64,000 nt of DNA from Nostoc sp. FACHB-280 (GTDB taxonomy: Bacteria > Cyanobacteriota > Cyanobacteriia > Cyanobacteriales > Nostocaceae): positions 1-64,000 of the forward strand of contig NZ_JACJSD010000017.1 of the NCBI RefSeq assembly GCF_014697615.1. The letters run 5' to 3'. The notes below the pieces were generated by a model. It made no database searches. It was not told the DNA's origin and saw only the letters and a program-made list of their open reading frames with translations. Below, piece by piece: positions 43,301 through 54,440 of this stretch. The stretch's first letter is position 1. Each line of letters begins with the position of its first letter. A program made the position numbers and the translations under genes.

Positions 43301-44434
43301 ACCGTGGCGGGTACGGTAGGGTCTTGTCCGCAACTTGCGAGGAATCTTGACTGTCCCAGCCATTTTGGAGCGTACTTGTTGAGCAACTTCCCCAGTGAAT
43401 ACCCCACCTGTGTGGAATGTCCGCATGGTCAGCTGCGTGCCGGGTTCACCGATACTTTGCGCCGCAATGATGCCCACAGCTTCGCCCAAGTCTACCATCT
43501 TGGCATGTGCCAAACTCCAGCCGTAGCAATGTTGACATACAGAACGGGCGGCTTCGCAGGTAAGAGGCGATCGCACTACCACTTGTGTTACCCCAGCTTT
43601 TTGAATGTCTTTCGCCAAGTCATCAGAAACTGGAGTATTGCGGGGTGCGATAATTTCGCCCGTAGTAGGGTGAACTACATCTTCCCCAATTACCCGTCCC
43701 ATCAAGCGAGTCGCCAGAGGAATCAAGGTTTTGCTACCTTCAGTCATGGCTTTGATCGGAATACCTCTGGTAGTACCGCAATCAAATTCCCGAATAATCA
43801 CATCTTGAGATACGTCCACAAGACGGCGAGTCAAATACCCAGAGTCAGCCGTCCGCAGCGCCGTATCTACCAAGCCTTTCCGCGCACCGTAAGAAGAAAT
43901 AATATATTCTGTAACAGTTAAACCTTCCCGGAAGTTAGTTTTAATTGGTAAGTCAATAATTTCCCCTTGGGGATCTGCCATCAACCCCCGCATCCCTACC
44001 AACTGACGGACTTGGGAAATATTACCCCGCGCTCCCGAAAACGCCATCATGTACACAGAGTTGAGGGGATTGGTTTTCTTGAAGTGAACCACTACCTCAT
44101 CTTTGAGAGCTTCACTCGTACCGTTCCAAGTGTCAATTACTTTTTGGAAACGTTCTACTTCTGTGATTTCGCCCCGTTGATAACGAGCTTCTGTCGCCCG
44201 AATTTCTTCTTCGGCGGCTTCCAAAAGACTGCGCTTGCTTGGTGGTACCATCAAATCATCCACACTGATGGAAACCCCAGCCCTAGTAGCGTAGCGGAAC
44301 CCTAAATCTTTGAGTTTGTCCGCCATCACTGCGGTTCGCGCCGTACCGTAGTTGGTAAACGCCCAAGAAATCAAATTTCTCAGTTGACCTTTATCAACTA
44401 CGCGATTGCGAAAAACTTTTTTTTCGTTAGTCAT
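40373..44434 (-). CDS. rpoC2: RNA polymerase subunit beta' (C-terminal part)
   Basis: In cyanobacteria and plastids the beta' subunit is split; RpoC2 carries its C-terminal half, including the bridge-helix/trigger-loop region. The 1353 residues start with [20 protein letters not shown] and contain [20 protein letters not shown] (about 133-152) and [18 protein letters not shown] (about 313-330). The cyanobacterial SI3 insertion, a long series of beta-barrel (SBHM) modules, occupies about 345-960. The C-terminus has [20 protein letters not shown], and a very acidic tail of about 30 residues ([16 protein letters not shown]). It follows rpoC1 with an 88-base gap that contains a hairpin. Confidence 0.98.
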   Translation of the reverse strand: MTNEKKVFRNRVVDKGQLRNLISWAFTNYGTARTAVMADKLKDLGFRYATRAGVSISVDDLMVPPSKRSLLEAAEEEIRATEARYQRGEITEVERFQKVIDTWNGTSEALKDEVVVHFKKTNPLNSVYMMAFSGARGNISQVRQLVGMRGLMADPQGEIIDLPIKTNFREGLTVTEYIISSYGARKGLVDTALRTADSGYLTRRLVDVSQDVIIREFDCGTTRGIPIKAMTEGSKTLIPLATRLMGRVIGEDVVHPTTGEIIAPRNTPVSDDLAKDIQKAGVTQVVVRSPLTCEAARSVCQHCYGWSLAHAKMVDLGEAVGIIAAQSIGEPGTQLTMRTFHTGGVFTGEVAQQVRSKMAGTVKIPRKLRTRPYRTRHGEDALYVEANGILILEPKKEGGETPVNQEIQVTQGSTLYITDGQQVKQGQLLAEVAIGGRTTRTNTEKAVKDVASDLAGEVKFADVVAEQKTDRQGNTTTTAARGGLIWILSGEVYNLPPGAELVVNNGDRIDSNGVLAETKLTSQHGGVVRLPEATPGKSTREIEIITASVVLDQAAVTVNSSQGRNNYLITTGNNQEFNLRATPGTKVQNGQVVAELIDDRYRTTTGGFLKFAGLEVQKKGKAKQGYEVVQGGTILWIPEETHEVNKDISLLLVEDGQFVEAGSEVVKDIFCQNSGVVEVTQKNDILREVVVKPGELLMVDDPEAVIGRDNTFVQPGEELLGQTFTELRYIQYVESPEGPALLSRPVVEFAVPNTPDVPSTTSVSQQTGRSIQLRAVQRLPYKDSERVKSVEGVELLRTQLVLEIEQEGEQDHNASPLAADIELIPDAEDSEIQRLQLVILESLVIRRDIVADATQGSTQTSLEVKDGDTIAPGAVVARTQILCKEGGIVRGVQKGTEAVRRCLVLRHSDMNTVTTAAQPKVKVGNLLVEGAEIAPGVFAEESGEVVEVKSAPPAAAGDESALSTQNYRVTIRAGRPYRVSPGAVLQIEDGDLVQRGDNLVLLVFERAKTGDIIQGLPRIEELLEARKPKEACILVRRGGEVKVVYGDGDEAIAVKIVESNGVVSDYPLGPGQNLIVPDGSHVAAGQPITDGPSNPHEILEIFFSLGSEDGVYACASHALQKVQTFLVNEVQLVYQSQGIDIADKHIEVIVRQMTNKVRIDDGGDTTMLPGELVELRQVEQVNEAMAITGGARAQYTPVLLGITKASLNTDSFISAASFQETTRVLTEAAIEGKSDWLRGLKENVIIGRLIPAGTGYNTYDEPGAIDDYSTLDTTSVLDEVDDPLDMVLDDRTARAYNLDAPSLTEGTYGSRRTGSILDEDDLIIDGVHEVHDLIPDDEEDEYEEVDEDDDFDM

Positions 44435-44463
44435 TAGTCATTCGTCCTTAGTCAATAGAAGTC

Positions 44464-44516
44464 AAAAGGCAAAAGTAAAAAGGTAAAATTACTTTTTTCT
44501 TTTGCTTTTTGCCTTT
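44464..44516 (-). promoter_or_regulatory. Hairpin between rpoC1 and rpoC2
   Basis: AAAAGGCAAAAGTAAAAAGG-type sequence at 44464-44484 can pair with the opposed CTTTTTTCTTTTGC...GCCTTTT (to 44516). It resembles the operon terminator but is A/T-rich and imperfect. It could tune the rpoC1 to rpoC2 ratio, or be a dispersed AGGCAAAAG repeat (a similar run is at 23581). Confidence 0.4.
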
Positions 44517-44522
44517 TTACTT

Positions 44523-46400
44523 TTAACTTACTAGTGCTTCCTGAATTGCCTTGTTGTAAATAACGCGGCCAGGTGTTGTGCGTATGTACTGAGAAATCAA
44601 ATTTCCTTGGGAGTCTTCTCGAACTCGGCGGAACTTATACAGTAATGTCCGGGTACCGTCATCGTTATTGGTTACTTCCAAGGGTTCTGTATCAGGTTGA
44701 TCTGATTCAACCTCACCATCAAACCGCACGTAGATATAGGCGTGTAAGTCTACTTGCTGTTGCTCAAAGGCCATAATCACATCCTCAAGCGAAGCAAAGT
44801 ATTTACCAGCACCTTTTGTCGCGTGGGGATTTTCTGCGGTCAGGTAGTAAGCACCTAGTACCATATCTTGGCTAGGTGTAATGATCGGTTTACCTGTAGC
44901 TGGCGACAGAATATTATTAGAAGCCAACATCAACAACCTTGCTTCCGCCTGACTTTCTAAAGACAGTGGTACGTGTACCGCCATTTGGTCGCCGTCAAAG
45001 TCAGCGTTAAACGCCGGACAAACCAAAGGATGTAATTGAATGGCTCGCCCTTCCACCAAAATTGGTTCAAAAGCTTGAATCCCCAGACGGTGTAGTGTGG
45101 GTGCGCGGTTGAGCATCACAGGGTGTCCTTCGATCACCTCTTCCAACACATCCCAAACACTTGGATCAGAACGAGAAATCAGCTTTTTCGCTGCTTTAAT
45201 GTTATTCACCATCCCGCTACGAATTAAGCGGTTAATCACAAACGGTTGAAATAACTCGATCGCCATTTCTCTGGGTAAGCCGCACTGGTGAATATTCAGT
45301 TTCGGCCCCACCACAATTACCGAACGTCCAGAGTAGTCGACCCGTTTACCTAACAAGTTTTGCCGGAAACGTCCTTGCTTACCCTCAATAATGTCAGACA
45401 AAGATTTTAGTGGTCGGTTATTAGCACCAACTACCGTCCGACCCCGACGACCGTTATCAATCAGTGCGTCTACTGCTTCTTGCAGCATCCGCTTTTCGTT
45501 CCGCACAATAATTTCTGGTGCCAAAATCTCTTGTAGGCGTGCCAGACGGTTGTTGCGGTTGATTACACGTCTGTATAAATCATTCAAGTCGCTGGTTGCA
45601 AACCGTCCACCATCAAGTTGCACCATTGGGCGCAAGTCCGGCGGAATCACGGGGATGACGGTCATCACCATCCACTCTGGTTTAGAACCAGTCGCAATGA
45701 AGTTATCAATTACCCGCAACCGTTTAATTAATTTGGCGCGTTTTTGACCTTTGGCTGTGCTAATCTCTTCCCGCAGGCTTTCTGCTTCTTGTTCTAAATT
45801 AATATCAGCTAACAAGCGCAGCAGTGCTTCTGCACCAATGCCCACCTCTACCCCTTGTAAGGTAGAATCTTCGCTGTAAATTTGGTCTTCAATTTCCAAC
45901 CACTGGTCTTCGCTCAGTAGTTGCTTATAAGTTAAAGTTTCGGCATTACCCGGGCTGAGAACAACATAAGAGTTGAAATACACTATTTGTTCTACATCCC
46001 GCAAAGGCATATCCAACAGGATGGCAATATAACTGGGGATGCCTTTGAGATACCAAACGTGAGCTACAGGCGCAGCCAGTTTGATATACCCCATCCGGTG
46101 GCGGCGCACTCTAGACTCGGTGACTTCTACCCCACAACGTTCACAAACAATGCCTCTGTGGCGGACTCTCTTGTACTTACCACAGTGACATTCCCAATCT
46201 TTTGCGGGGCCAAAGATGCGCTCACAAAATAAGCCATCCATCTCTGGCTTTAAAGTCCGGTAGTTAATCGTTTCTGGTTTGGTGACTTCACCTACTAATT
46301 GACCATTGGGTAGGGTGCGTTCGCCCCATTGCCGAATGCGTTCTGGTGATGCCAAACCGATTTTTACGTAGTCAAACTGATTAGTTTGGGCTGCTCTCAT
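44523..46400 (-). CDS. rpoC1: RNA polymerase subunit gamma (N-terminal part of beta')
   Basis: RpoC1 forms the N-terminal half of beta' and carries the catalytic Mg site. The 625 residues show the zinc ribbon [20 protein letters not shown] (about 71-90), the dispensable coil and clamp segments, and the invariant [16 protein letters not shown] near 465-480 with the three Mg-binding Asp residues. [20 protein letters not shown] and [17 protein letters not shown] also match. It lies between rpoB (114-base gap) and rpoC2 on the minus strand. Confidence 0.99.
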   Translation of the reverse strand: MRAAQTNQFDYVKIGLASPERIRQWGERTLPNGQLVGEVTKPETINYRTLKPEMDGLFCERIFGPAKDWECHCGKYKRVRHRGIVCERCGVEVTESRVRRHRMGYIKLAAPVAHVWYLKGIPSYIAILLDMPLRDVEQIVYFNSYVVLSPGNAETLTYKQLLSEDQWLEIEDQIYSEDSTLQGVEVGIGAEALLRLLADINLEQEAESLREEISTAKGQKRAKLIKRLRVIDNFIATGSKPEWMVMTVIPVIPPDLRPMVQLDGGRFATSDLNDLYRRVINRNNRLARLQEILAPEIIVRNEKRMLQEAVDALIDNGRRGRTVVGANNRPLKSLSDIIEGKQGRFRQNLLGKRVDYSGRSVIVVGPKLNIHQCGLPREMAIELFQPFVINRLIRSGMVNNIKAAKKLISRSDPSVWDVLEEVIEGHPVMLNRAPTLHRLGIQAFEPILVEGRAIQLHPLVCPAFNADFDGDQMAVHVPLSLESQAEARLLMLASNNILSPATGKPIITPSQDMVLGAYYLTAENPHATKGAGKYFASLEDVIMAFEQQQVDLHAYIYVRFDGEVESDQPDTEPLEVTNNDDGTRTLLYKFRRVREDSQGNLISQYIRTTPGRVIYNKAIQEALVS

Positions 46401-46460
46401 ACTTAAGTGTTGAGTTATAAGTAAAGTATTCAGTTAAAAGTAATCAAGAAATTTCCTGTT

Positions 46461-46501
46461 TTGAGTGCCAAATACTGAGATGTGCAATACTCAGCACTCA
46501 A
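46461..46501 (-). promoter_or_regulatory. Hairpin between rpoB and rpoC1
   Basis: TTGAGTGC (46461-46468) and GCACTCAA (46494-46501) form a perfect 8-bp stem, with ACTCAGCACTC repeats around it. It sits 13 bases past the rpoB stop, so it may be an mRNA processing or attenuation site, or simply a repeat. Confidence 0.4.
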
Positions 46502-46514
46502 AACTCAGCACTCT

Positions 46515-49500
46515 CTACTCGTCGTCGTCTAACGATTCACGGGAGAGAGATTCGTAAGTTGGACGTGGTGGTGTGCGTCTGGCTGACTGGTCTGCCATTA
46601 AATCGACTTCCACATCTAAAGAACTACCATCAGCTTGGGTTTCTACTTTATGAACCGCAATATCTAACCCCAAGGATTGCAATTCTCGCATCAACACCTT
46701 AAAGGATTCTGGTGTACCTGGTCGGGGAATTGCCTTACCTTTAACGATCGCATTTAAGGCTTCATTTCGTCCCTGCATATCGTCGGATTTCACTGTCAGC
46801 AATTCCTGTAAGGTGTAAGCTGCGCCAAAGGCTTCCAACGCCCACACTTCCATTTCCCCAAACCTCTGACCACCTTGTTGAGCTTTTCCACCCAAGGGTT
46901 GCTGTGTAACCAAGGAGTACGGGCCTGTGGAACGAGCGTGAATCTTGTCATCCACCAAATGCACCAGTTTCAGCATATAAGCTACACCAACGGTCACAGG
47001 TCGATCAAAGGGTTCGCCGGTACGGCCATCAAACACCATGATTTTGCCGGGGTCATCGGGGTTATATACCCAGTCTTTACCTGTTTCGTCCCTTGCTTCT
47101 TGCAATTTGCCATGCACAATGCGGCGCGATGATTCTTCCCCATACATTTCATCAAAGGGAACTATCTTAAAGCGCACACCCAAGGTATGACCAGCCCAAC
47201 CCAGCAGACACTCAAATACTTGTCCGACGTTCATCCGGCTGGGTACGCCCAAGGGGTTGAGTACGATGTCTACTGGGGAACCATCTGGTAAGTAAGGCAT
47301 GTCTTCCAGTGGCAAAATCCGCGAAATAATCCCTTTATTACCGTGGCGACCCGCCATTTTATCCCCGACTTGGATTTTCCGCTTCTGAGCGACATATACC
47401 CGCACTACCATGTTGGCTCCCGGTGGTAGCTCATCCCCTTGTTCACGAGTGAACAAGCGCACGTCAACTACCCGCCCTTTTTCACCGTTTGGTACGCGCA
47501 AGGAATTATCCCGCACATCCCGCGCTTTTTCCCCGAAGATGGCACGTAAGAGTTTTTCTTCTGGTGGTTGGTCAGATTCACCTTTGGGTGTAACTTTACC
47601 GACTAAGATATCGCCTGATTCTACCCAAGCCCCAATGCGGATAATGCCTTGTTCATCTAACTGGCGTAAAGCATCTTCCCCGACGTTGGGAATTTCTCTG
47701 GTGATTTCTTCTGGGCCTAGTTTGGTTTGGCGAGCCTCAATTTCATATTTTTCAATGTGAATTGAGGTGTAAACGTCATCTTGTACCAACCGTTCCGAAA
47801 TCAAAATTGCGTCTTCGTAGTTATAGCCTTCCCAAGGCATATAAGCGACGACAATGTTTTGTCCCAGCGCCAATTCACCGCCTTCGGTGGAGGAACCATC
47901 TGCTAGTACTTGTCCAGCTACTACCCGTTCCCCAATCCGTACCAAGGGTTTTTGGTTCAAACAGGTATCTTGGTTAGAACGTTGGTATTTAGAAACGGTG
48001 TATCTAATTTCCGGTGCGTTTGGTTTGGGACGTACACGAATTTCTGTCGCGTCTACGTAGGTAACATCTCCGTCTGTCCGGGAAACAATCACCATCCCGG
48101 AGTCTCTCGCGCCTTGAGCTTCCAAACCAGTTCCCACTAAGGGGCGTTCTGGTTTTAGCAAAGGTACTGCTTGACGTTGCATGTTAGAACCCATCAGCGC
48201 CCGGTTCGCGTCGTCATGTTCCAAGAAGGGAATCATACTGGTCGCCACCGAGACAATCTGTACTGGGGAAACCGCTACGTAGTCTACCTGTTCTGGTGTG
48301 GTGGTGGAGAATTCTTGGCGGTAACGAACTGGTACTTGTGGCCCAATGATGTAGCCATTTTCATCAACGGGGATGTCTCCTGGTGCGACCCGCAGATCAT
48401 CTTCTTCATCGGCAGTCATATACACGGGTGCTAGATCAAATCTGACTCGTGCATTTTCTACAGGACGGAATGGTGTTTCTAAAAAGCCGTACTGGTTAAC
48501 ACGGGCATGGGTAGCCAAGGAACCAATCAAACCCGCGTTGGGACCTTCAGGAGTTTCGATGGGACAAATCCGTCCGTAGTGGGAGGGGTGAATATCCCGC
48601 ACCGCAAACCCTGCCCGTTCTCTGGTCAGACCGCCAGGGCCTAAAGCTGAAAGTCGGCGTTTGTGGGTCAGTTCCGCCAAGGGATTGGTTTGATCCATGA
48701 ACTGGCTTAATTGGCTGGAACCAAAGAATTCTTTAATGGCTGCTACCAGAGGTTTGGGGTTGACCAGAGATGCTGGTGTCAAAACTTCGGCATCAGATAC
48801 GGTCATCCGTTCCCGAATAATCCGTTCTAAACGGTTTAAACCTACTCTGACTTGGTTTTGCAGCAATTCGCCCACACTTCTGACGCGGCGATTGCCTAAG
48901 TGGTCAATGTCGTCTATACTACCGATGTCGTATTCCAGGTTGATCAGGTAATCGACGGCTGACAAAATATCACCAGGGGTCAGGACACGCATGGTATCGG
49001 GAACTGACAACCGGAGTTTTTTGTTGAGTTTATAGCGACCGACTCGACCCAAGTCATAACGTTTGGGGTCGAAGAAGCGAGAATCTAGGAGTTGTTGTCC
49101 ACCTAAGACGGTGGGTGGTTCACCGGGACGGAGTTTACGATACAACTCCATCAGGGCTTCTTCTTCTGAGAATTGCCCTTCTTTTTCGATGGTTTTTTGG
49201 AAATATTCTGGGTGACGTAGGGCATCAAAAATTTCGTTATCTGATAAACCCAAGGCTTTTAGAAGTACTTGCGCTGAGAGTTTCCGGGTTTTATCAATCC
49301 GTACCCATACCAAATCGTTTCGGTCAGTTTCAAATTTCAGCCATGCACCCCGGTTAGGAATGAGGCTGGCAGAATATGTCCGCCGACCGTTTTTATCGAT
49401 TTCCGATTTGTAGTAAACTCCAGGCGATCGCACTATTTGGTTGACAATTACGCGCTCGGCTCCGTTAATAATGAACGTGCCGCGATCGGTCATTAACGGC

Positions 49501-49814
49501 AAATCACCAATAAATACTTCTTGTTCTTTAATGTCCCCTGTTTCTTTGTTCAACAGGCGTGTGGGAACATACATTTGCACTGCGTAGGTGCTATCCCGCC
49601 GTTTTGCTTCTTCTACGCTGTACTTCGGCTCCTTAAGTTTATAATTCTGTCCTAAAAAGTGCAGTTCTAATTTGCCTGTATAGTCTGTAATAGGACTAAA
49701 TGAGTTTAGTTCTTCTATTAACCCTTCTTCTAAAAACCAGCGAAAGCTTGCTCGCTGAATTTCAATCAAGTCGGGCAACAAAAAGGCGGGTTCCATATAT
49801 TTGTCTTTATTCAT
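46515..49814 (-). CDS. rpoB: RNA polymerase subunit beta
   Basis: RpoB forms the other half of the catalytic cleft. The 1099 residues are the cyanobacterial length, shorter than E. coli RpoB (1342), which carries extra insertions. Recognisable regions: [20 protein letters not shown] near 130, the rifampicin-site loop [20 protein letters not shown] (about 385-404), [20 protein letters not shown] (about 431-450), and the C-terminal [20 protein letters not shown]. The start ATG 49814 has a purine-rich upstream AAGGTAGAGG. It leads the rpoB-rpoC1-rpoC2 operon; tatD and rpsT are upstream on the same strand but separated by 737 bases. Confidence 0.99.
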   Translation of the reverse strand: MNKDKYMEPAFLLPDLIEIQRASFRWFLEEGLIEELNSFSPITDYTGKLELHFLGQNYKLKEPKYSVEEAKRRDSTYAVQMYVPTRLLNKETGDIKEQEVFIGDLPLMTDRGTFIINGAERVIVNQIVRSPGVYYKSEIDKNGRRTYSASLIPNRGAWLKFETDRNDLVWVRIDKTRKLSAQVLLKALGLSDNEIFDALRHPEYFQKTIEKEGQFSEEEALMELYRKLRPGEPPTVLGGQQLLDSRFFDPKRYDLGRVGRYKLNKKLRLSVPDTMRVLTPGDILSAVDYLINLEYDIGSIDDIDHLGNRRVRSVGELLQNQVRVGLNRLERIIRERMTVSDAEVLTPASLVNPKPLVAAIKEFFGSSQLSQFMDQTNPLAELTHKRRLSALGPGGLTRERAGFAVRDIHPSHYGRICPIETPEGPNAGLIGSLATHARVNQYGFLETPFRPVENARVRFDLAPVYMTADEEDDLRVAPGDIPVDENGYIIGPQVPVRYRQEFSTTTPEQVDYVAVSPVQIVSVATSMIPFLEHDDANRALMGSNMQRQAVPLLKPERPLVGTGLEAQGARDSGMVIVSRTDGDVTYVDATEIRVRPKPNAPEIRYTVSKYQRSNQDTCLNQKPLVRIGERVVAGQVLADGSSTEGGELALGQNIVVAYMPWEGYNYEDAILISERLVQDDVYTSIHIEKYEIEARQTKLGPEEITREIPNVGEDALRQLDEQGIIRIGAWVESGDILVGKVTPKGESDQPPEEKLLRAIFGEKARDVRDNSLRVPNGEKGRVVDVRLFTREQGDELPPGANMVVRVYVAQKRKIQVGDKMAGRHGNKGIISRILPLEDMPYLPDGSPVDIVLNPLGVPSRMNVGQVFECLLGWAGHTLGVRFKIVPFDEMYGEESSRRIVHGKLQEARDETGKDWVYNPDDPGKIMVFDGRTGEPFDRPVTVGVAYMLKLVHLVDDKIHARSTGPYSLVTQQPLGGKAQQGGQRFGEMEVWALEAFGAAYTLQELLTVKSDDMQGRNEALNAIVKGKAIPRPGTPESFKVLMRELQSLGLDIAVHKVETQADGSSLDVEVDLMADQSARRTPPRPTYESLSRESLDDDE

Positions 49815-49849
49815 GCCTCTACCTTTGTCAACCTGGTTAAACTTTTAGA

Positions 49850-49890
49850 GGACACTGCTAGGGGATGGTGCTTGATCCGCGTCAGTGTCC
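49850..49890 (-). promoter_or_regulatory. Hairpin in the rpoB leader
   Basis: GGACACTG (49850-49857) and CAGTGTCC (49883-49890) form a perfect 8-bp stem with a 25-base loop, about 35 bases before the rpoB ATG. Inner GGAT/ATCC can also pair. It is placed to influence rpoB translation or operon processing. The function is inferred only. Confidence 0.4.
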
Positions 49891-50551
49891 GTAGCTATTG
49901 GGGAATTACTCCTTGTGCCACCTGTTATTAATTCATACTGATAACCGCAGCATTTTTTTAATCTGGACAGGGTAACTTTGACAAGGGGGGTAAACGCCCT
50001 TGCAAGCTATTAATAGAGGTTATAAACCAGCTATTAACTTGATTTCTCAACGACAGGTTGAGATATTTCTGCCTTTGATTTACTTTCCTCACTTCCCCTC
50101 CAAAGCTCGTAAGTAGCTTACGCAGCTCAAAATTTTTGCATCTTAAATCTTTAAAATAAGCAAGCTGATTTTCACGGCAATATCAAAAGATAATGATAAT
50201 CGGCCGCGCCATGCTGGCTTTGAATCAAAATGGCTCTATTTTGGTGGGCTTTACTCACAAGACAAGTACTTTTAACAATTTTCTATAGTTTTAGATACAA
50301 AGCAGGGTATATTTTGCCAAATTTTAGTTCAATTTCGGTTGCTATGGTGATTTAGTGATTCCGAGCATCCGTGTGTGGAGAGTGGAGGATGGTCAAGTTG
50401 ATAACAATATATTAAGCTTAAAAGTTTGTGGTTTCTTCCTTTATCATTATGACGCAAGCAAAATGTTTTGGAGGCATTAATATTAGCATATTTTTATCCT
50501 CCTGAGTTTTTCATTCTTGGTACACACCCAAAAATTGCAGTAGTTAATTAC
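49891..50551. other. Region upstream of rpoB
   Basis: A 661-base gene-free stretch between the rpoB leader hairpin and the tatD stop. It should contain the promoter of the rpo operon. A small CAAGGG..CCCTTG hairpin lies near 49982-50001. I see no open frame or recognised RNA. Confidence 0.5.
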
Positions 50552-51337
50552 TTAGAGATTCAGTCCAAATAGTTGACAAGCGTTTTGCGTGGTTTGGTGG
50601 GCGATCGCTTCTACAGTCTCTCCCCGCAATTCGGCTAATTTTTCTGCTACATAGCGGACATAAGCTGGTTCATTGCGTTTTTCCCCCCGTTTGGGAACAG
50701 GAGCCAAAAAAGGACAGTCTGTTTCTATTAATAGGCGATCGCTACTTACCATCGCGGCTGAGGCGTGAATTTCTTTAGCGTTTTTGAATGTTACAGTCCC
50801 GCTAAAGCTAATATAAAAACCCAGATCCAAAAACCATTGGGTTTCCTCTGGTGTACCACCCCAGCAGTGCATTACACCCCGCATTCTTCCGCCTGTAATT
50901 TCCTGCCATTTTTGCAAAATTTCCCTGACATCACTGGCCGCATCTCGACAGTGAATAATCACGGGCAAATTGAGTGCTGATGCGATCGCTAATTGCTCGG
51001 TAAATACCATGCGCTGCTGCTCATAGTTTTCGGCTTTGTAGTAATCCAGCCCCATTTCCCCAATTGCCACTACTTTCGGTTCGGAACTTGCCAAGTGTTT
51101 AATTTTCTCGGCTGTGTCACTTTGCCATTGTTCGGCATCCAAAGGATGTAAACCTACAGCAAAACTTAGTTCAGGAAATTGCTGGGCAATTGCTTGAATG
51201 CTGGAGAACTCTGATGGTTCTACACAGGAATGTACTAAATGCACTACTCCTGCTGCTTGCCACCGCGATCGTACGGACGCTAAATCTGGCTGGAAGTTAT
51301 CAAAGTTAAGATGAACGTGGGTGTCAATCAGCTGCAT
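50552..51337 (-). CDS. tatD: TatD-family metal-dependent hydrolase
   Basis: TatD proteins are TIM-barrel metalloenzymes with 3'-5' deoxyribonuclease activity in several bacteria. The 261 residues carry the metal ligands in order: THVHLNF (His7, His9), IGEMGLDYY (Glu), IHCRDA (His), MHCWGG (His) and ETDCPFLAP (Asp). The length equals that of YcfH/TatD proteins. It lies 75 bases downstream of rpsT, separated by a 15-bp perfect hairpin. A nuclease between rpsT and rpoB is a usual cyanobacterial arrangement and does not by itself indicate a shared function. Confidence 0.93.
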   Translation of the reverse strand: MQLIDTHVHLNFDNFQPDLASVRSRWQAAGVVHLVHSCVEPSEFSSIQAIAQQFPELSFAVGLHPLDAEQWQSDTAEKIKHLASSEPKVVAIGEMGLDYYKAENYEQQRMVFTEQLAIASALNLPVIIHCRDAASDVREILQKWQEITGGRMRGVMHCWGGTPEETQWFLDLGFYISFSGTVTFKNAKEIHASAAMVSSDRLLIETDCPFLAPVPKRGEKRNEPAYVRYVAEKLAELRGETVEAIAHQTTQNACQLFGLNL

Positions 51338-51355
51338 TTTGTCTTTTGTGCTTTG

Positions 51356-51402
51356 TCATGTGTCATTAGTCTTTGCTGCAACGCATAACTAATGACACAT
51401 GA
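51356..51402 (-). repeat. 15-bp perfect hairpin between rpsT and tatD
   Basis: TCATGTGTCATTAGT (51356-51370) and ACTAATGACACATGA (51388-51402) pair exactly, with a 17-base loop. The sequence belongs to the TCATTAG/ATGAC heptamer family also seen at 10964 and 11271. It may limit read-through from rpsT. Confidence 0.65.
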
Positions 51403-51412
51403 CTAATGACTA

Positions 51413-51706
51413 CTACTGTGCGGTTGCGAGTGGCTTGAGTTTATGAGCCAATCTCGATTTTTTCCTAGCACCGTTGTTAGGATGCAGAATGCCCCGCTTT
51501 ACAGCTTTATCGATTTTGCTGTAAGCCTCAGCCAGCCGCACTTCTACCTCTTGTTTGAGTTCGGGTGTAGGATTAGCTGCGTAGGTTTCTACCACAGTAA
51601 AGTATTTCTTCATCAGCGTCTTAACAGCTGATTTGTAAGTTTTATTCCGCAGCCGATTGCGTTCTGCGATATTGGCGCGTTTAAGAGCAGACTTTGTATT
51701 CGCCAC
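51413..51706 (-). CDS. rpsT: 30S ribosomal protein S20
   Basis: S20 binds 16S rRNA near the base of the small subunit. From GTG 51706 it has 97 residues and begins [10 protein letters not shown] (Met at the start), the normal S20 N-terminus; an in-frame TTG at 51718 would add four residues. GGA lies seven bases before the GTG. It is rich in Lys and Arg, with [20 protein letters not shown] and the C-terminal [19 protein letters not shown]. Upstream lies a long gene-free region before hisD on the opposite strand. Confidence 0.96.
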   Translation of the reverse strand: MANTKSALKRANIAERNRLRNKTYKSAVKTLMKKYFTVVETYAANPTPELKQEVEVRLAEAYSKIDKAVKRGILHPNNGARKKSRLAHKLKPLATAQ

Positions 51707-51842
51707 AGTCGATTCCAAAAAGACTATTTAATATGTACACACACTACTAGATTTACTAATATAGCATTCATCTTGCCAATATCAGAATTTCTCAAAAAAA
51801 TCTTGCTTTGGTTTGAAGGGGGTGGGGGGCGGAATGATGCTC

Positions 51843-51918
51843 AAAGGTTGTCTGTGAAGAATGGGTGTAAGGGTGTGAGGGTTTAGGGGTGTAAGGATTT
51901 TGAACATCTACACCCTTG
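51843..51918. repeat. ACACCCTTACACCC-family repeat, copy C (inverted)
   Basis: Read on the minus strand, this stretch contains ATCCTTACACCCCTAAACCC, CTCACACCCTTACACCC and CACAGACAACCTTTGAG, closely like copy A at 23787. It lies between the divergent rpsT and hisD genes. Confidence 0.6.
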
Positions 51919-52344
51919 ATTTTTAGTCTGATTGCGTCTGGTAGGTCAATGAAGTTCTGTGCCGAACCCTGGAAATAAGCTAGAATAAAGTACCTGAATA
52001 AATAATCAAATAAGTAATAACTATACTCAGACCCTATACTGACTTTTGGATTGGCAAATCAGGATGTATCGACATAAGAAAACCACAGAAAGTAAGGCAT
52101 AGGGGGAAAAGATAGGTAGAATTACACTCCTGCTTTCTATCCAAAAGCCCACTAGGCAAGTCGAACTGAGGCAATTCGATCATCTAAATTAACTCACCCA
52201 TGTGCTGGCATCCTGGGGAGTATCAAAAAAATCCAGGTTAAGCTAAAGATGAGAATTAAAGCGAAACTCTTCCCTCTTGGGGGTCAAGAGTCAGACTAAT
52301 TCTCAAGCGGGAATAATCTAAAATTTTGGCATTTTCCTTACTCC
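51919..52344. other. Upstream region of hisD
   Basis: A gene-free, A/T-rich stretch that should contain the hisD promoter. No ribosome-binding-site-linked frame, tRNA or recognised leader was found. Confidence 0.45.
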
Positions 52345-53646
52345 ATGCTGCGAATCATTACTCAGCAGGCAGATGTTAAAGCAGAACTACAACGTATCTG
52401 CGATCGCACCCATGACGAACAAGTGGTTCATAAAGAAGCCACGGTGCGGGAAGTGTTGCAAGCGGTAAAGCGCCAAGGCGACAAAGCTGTGCTGCACTAT
52501 ACGGCTGAATTTGACCACCAAACCTTAAAGCTGGAAGAACTGCGCGTTACGGGTTCGGAACTAGATACGGCGTATCAGCAAGTCTCTAAAGAATTGCTCC
52601 AAGCGATTCAGTTAGCGGCTCGTCAAATTGAAGCATTTCACCGTCAACGTGTCCCCAAAAGCTGGGTCAACTTTGGGGAAGATGATGTAGTCTTGGGCAA
52701 ACGCTACACCCCAGTAGACCGAGCCGGGATATATGTTCCTGGTGGTCGTGCGGCTTATCCCAGTACGGTGTTAATGAATGCTATTCCAGCGAAGGTGGCT
52801 GGTGTACCGCGAATTGTGATGGTGACACCACCAGGGGCGGGGAAAGTAATTAGCCCATCTGTACTAGTGGCGGCCCAAGAAACCGGAATAGAAGAAATTT
52901 ACCGCGTTGGCGGGGCGCAAGCGATCGCCGCTTTAGCCTATGGGACAGAAACAATTCCGAAAGTTAATGTGATTACCGGGCCAGGCAATATTTACGTCAC
53001 CTTAGCCAAAAAACTCGTTTATGGTACCGTGGGCATTGATATGCTGGCAGGGCCGAGCGAAGTGTTAATTATTGCCGATGAATTTGCCAATCCGGTGCAT
53101 GTGGCTGCTGATATGTTAGCCCAAGCCGAACATGATCCAATGGCAGCAGCAATTTTATTAACTACAGATCCGGCTTTGGCGAAAAATGTCCAAGTCGCGG
53201 TGGAAAGACAATTAGTTGATCACCCCAGGCGGATTGATACAGAAAAAGCGATCGCTCACTACGGCTTAATTGTGCTGGTAGAATCTTTCGCAGCCGCAGC
53301 AGAACTCTCCAATGAATTTGCGCCGGAACATTTGGAGTTGGAAGTCAAAGATCCTTGGGCAATTTTGCCGCAAATCCGCCATGCTGGGGCAATATTTTTA
53401 GGCTACTCCACACCAGAAGCTGTTGGTGACTATTTAGCAGGGCCAAACCATACCTTACCTACCTCTGGCGCGGCTCGTTATACTTCAGCTTTAAGTGTAG
53501 AAACCTTTCTCAAACACTCTAGTATTATTCAATACTCACCCACAGCCCTGCAAAAAATGGCTGGCGCAATTGACGCACTAGCAACAGCAGAAGGACTACC
53601 TTCCCACGCTGATTCAGTCCGGCGGCGGATTCAAAAAGATGAGTAA
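52345..53646 (+). CDS. hisD: Histidinol dehydrogenase
   Basis: HisD catalyses the last two steps of histidine synthesis, oxidising L-histidinol to L-histidine with two NAD+. The 433 residues are the normal length. The signature IDMLAGPSEVLIIADEF (about 232-248) and the zinc-binding AADMLAQAEHDPMAA are present. The catalytic NEFAPEHLELE is at about 322-332 and the final zinc His lies in PEAVGDYLAGPNHTLPTSG. Start ATG 52345 has no strong ribosome-binding site. A single-gene unit; hisF is at 26 kb. Confidence 0.97.
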   Translation: MLRIITQQADVKAELQRICDRTHDEQVVHKEATVREVLQAVKRQGDKAVLHYTAEFDHQTLKLEELRVTGSELDTAYQQVSKELLQAIQLAARQIEAFHRQRVPKSWVNFGEDDVVLGKRYTPVDRAGIYVPGGRAAYPSTVLMNAIPAKVAGVPRIVMVTPPGAGKVISPSVLVAAQETGIEEIYRVGGAQAIAALAYGTETIPKVNVITGPGNIYVTLAKKLVYGTVGIDMLAGPSEVLIIADEFANPVHVAADMLAQAEHDPMAAAILLTTDPALAKNVQVAVERQLVDHPRRIDTEKAIAHYGLIVLVESFAAAAELSNEFAPEHLELEVKDPWAILPQIRHAGAIFLGYSTPEAVGDYLAGPNHTLPTSGAARYTSALSVETFLKHSSIIQYSPTALQKMAGAIDALATAEGLPSHADSVRRRIQKDE

Positions 53647-53845
53647 TGGGGAATGCTTAATTTTTTCCAACACTTTTAGTAAAAACTAACCTGGGGCTGC
53701 ACACTAGAAAATTAAACTGTATTGCGGCAAAGCAATTAGCGATCGCCAAGCATACATAAAATAAGATAAACCTGAGCTTCCATCAGTAATATTATTGGTG
53801 TAAGAACTAGAGTTTCAGGGGTCTACTTTTGAGGAGACGAGGGCA

Positions 53846-54277
53846 GTGCTGAATAATATATTGGTAGCTCTGGATGGTTCGGATATTGCAGAACGTGTTA
53901 TGCAGGTTTTGGATGAGTTGGTATTATCACCAGAAACCAAAGTCGTTTTGTGTCATGTATTTCCGACACCAGACTCAGAGATGGAACTACCCGCAGATCG
54001 TCCTCATCCAGAATCTCCAGCATTATCTTATTTCCAAATAGAAAAACAACTGCAATCTTACAAAGAAAAAATATCGATTCACAGTGCAGTAGAATTAGTC
54101 ACTGGCGAACCTGCCGATGAAATTATTCGCCTAGCTAATATTTATAAAGCTGATTTAATTATTATTGGAAGTCGCGGATTAACTGGGATGAAACGCATTG
54201 TCCAGGGTTCCGTGAGTAGTCAAGTAGTAGAAGAAGCTAATTGTTCTGTATTAGTGGTGAAGCCAAGTAAAAATTAA
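53846..54277 (+). CDS. Universal stress protein (single domain)
   Basis: A 143-residue USP with an ATP-binding loop. The fold opens NNILVALDGSDIAERVMQVL at about 3-22 and the nucleotide motif GSRGLTGMKRIVQGSVS is at about 112-128 (G-2x-G-9x-GS), so ATP binding is likely. It starts at GTG 53846 with a good GAGGAG site. Members respond to starvation and other stress. Two more, degenerate, USP domains are fused to the antiporter at 7999. It precedes the Uma2 gene, without evident operon linkage. Confidence 0.9.
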   Translation: MLNNILVALDGSDIAERVMQVLDELVLSPETKVVLCHVFPTPDSEMELPADRPHPESPALSYFQIEKQLQSYKEKISIHSAVELVTGEPADEIIRLANIYKADLIIIGSRGLTGMKRIVQGSVSSQVVEEANCSVLVVKPSKN

Positions 54278-54440
54278 CAATGGTAGTAACAGCAATATGA
54301 CTACAACTACCCCAAAACTCTCTTTTGCTGATATTTTTTCTCTTTGCACCTTTGTGCCTTTGCGTGAACATAAAATTCTTCGCTAATCTTTCCAAATAAC
54401 AGGAGTAGGAAACACTATAAATCTCAACTGCGAAGGTATT

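Noticed and set aside
43304-43921. A 205-codon frame antisense to rpoC2
   Set aside because: It lies wholly inside the conserved rpoC2 coding region, is low in protein-like structure and rich in Arg/Asn/Ser as expected from a shadow frame.
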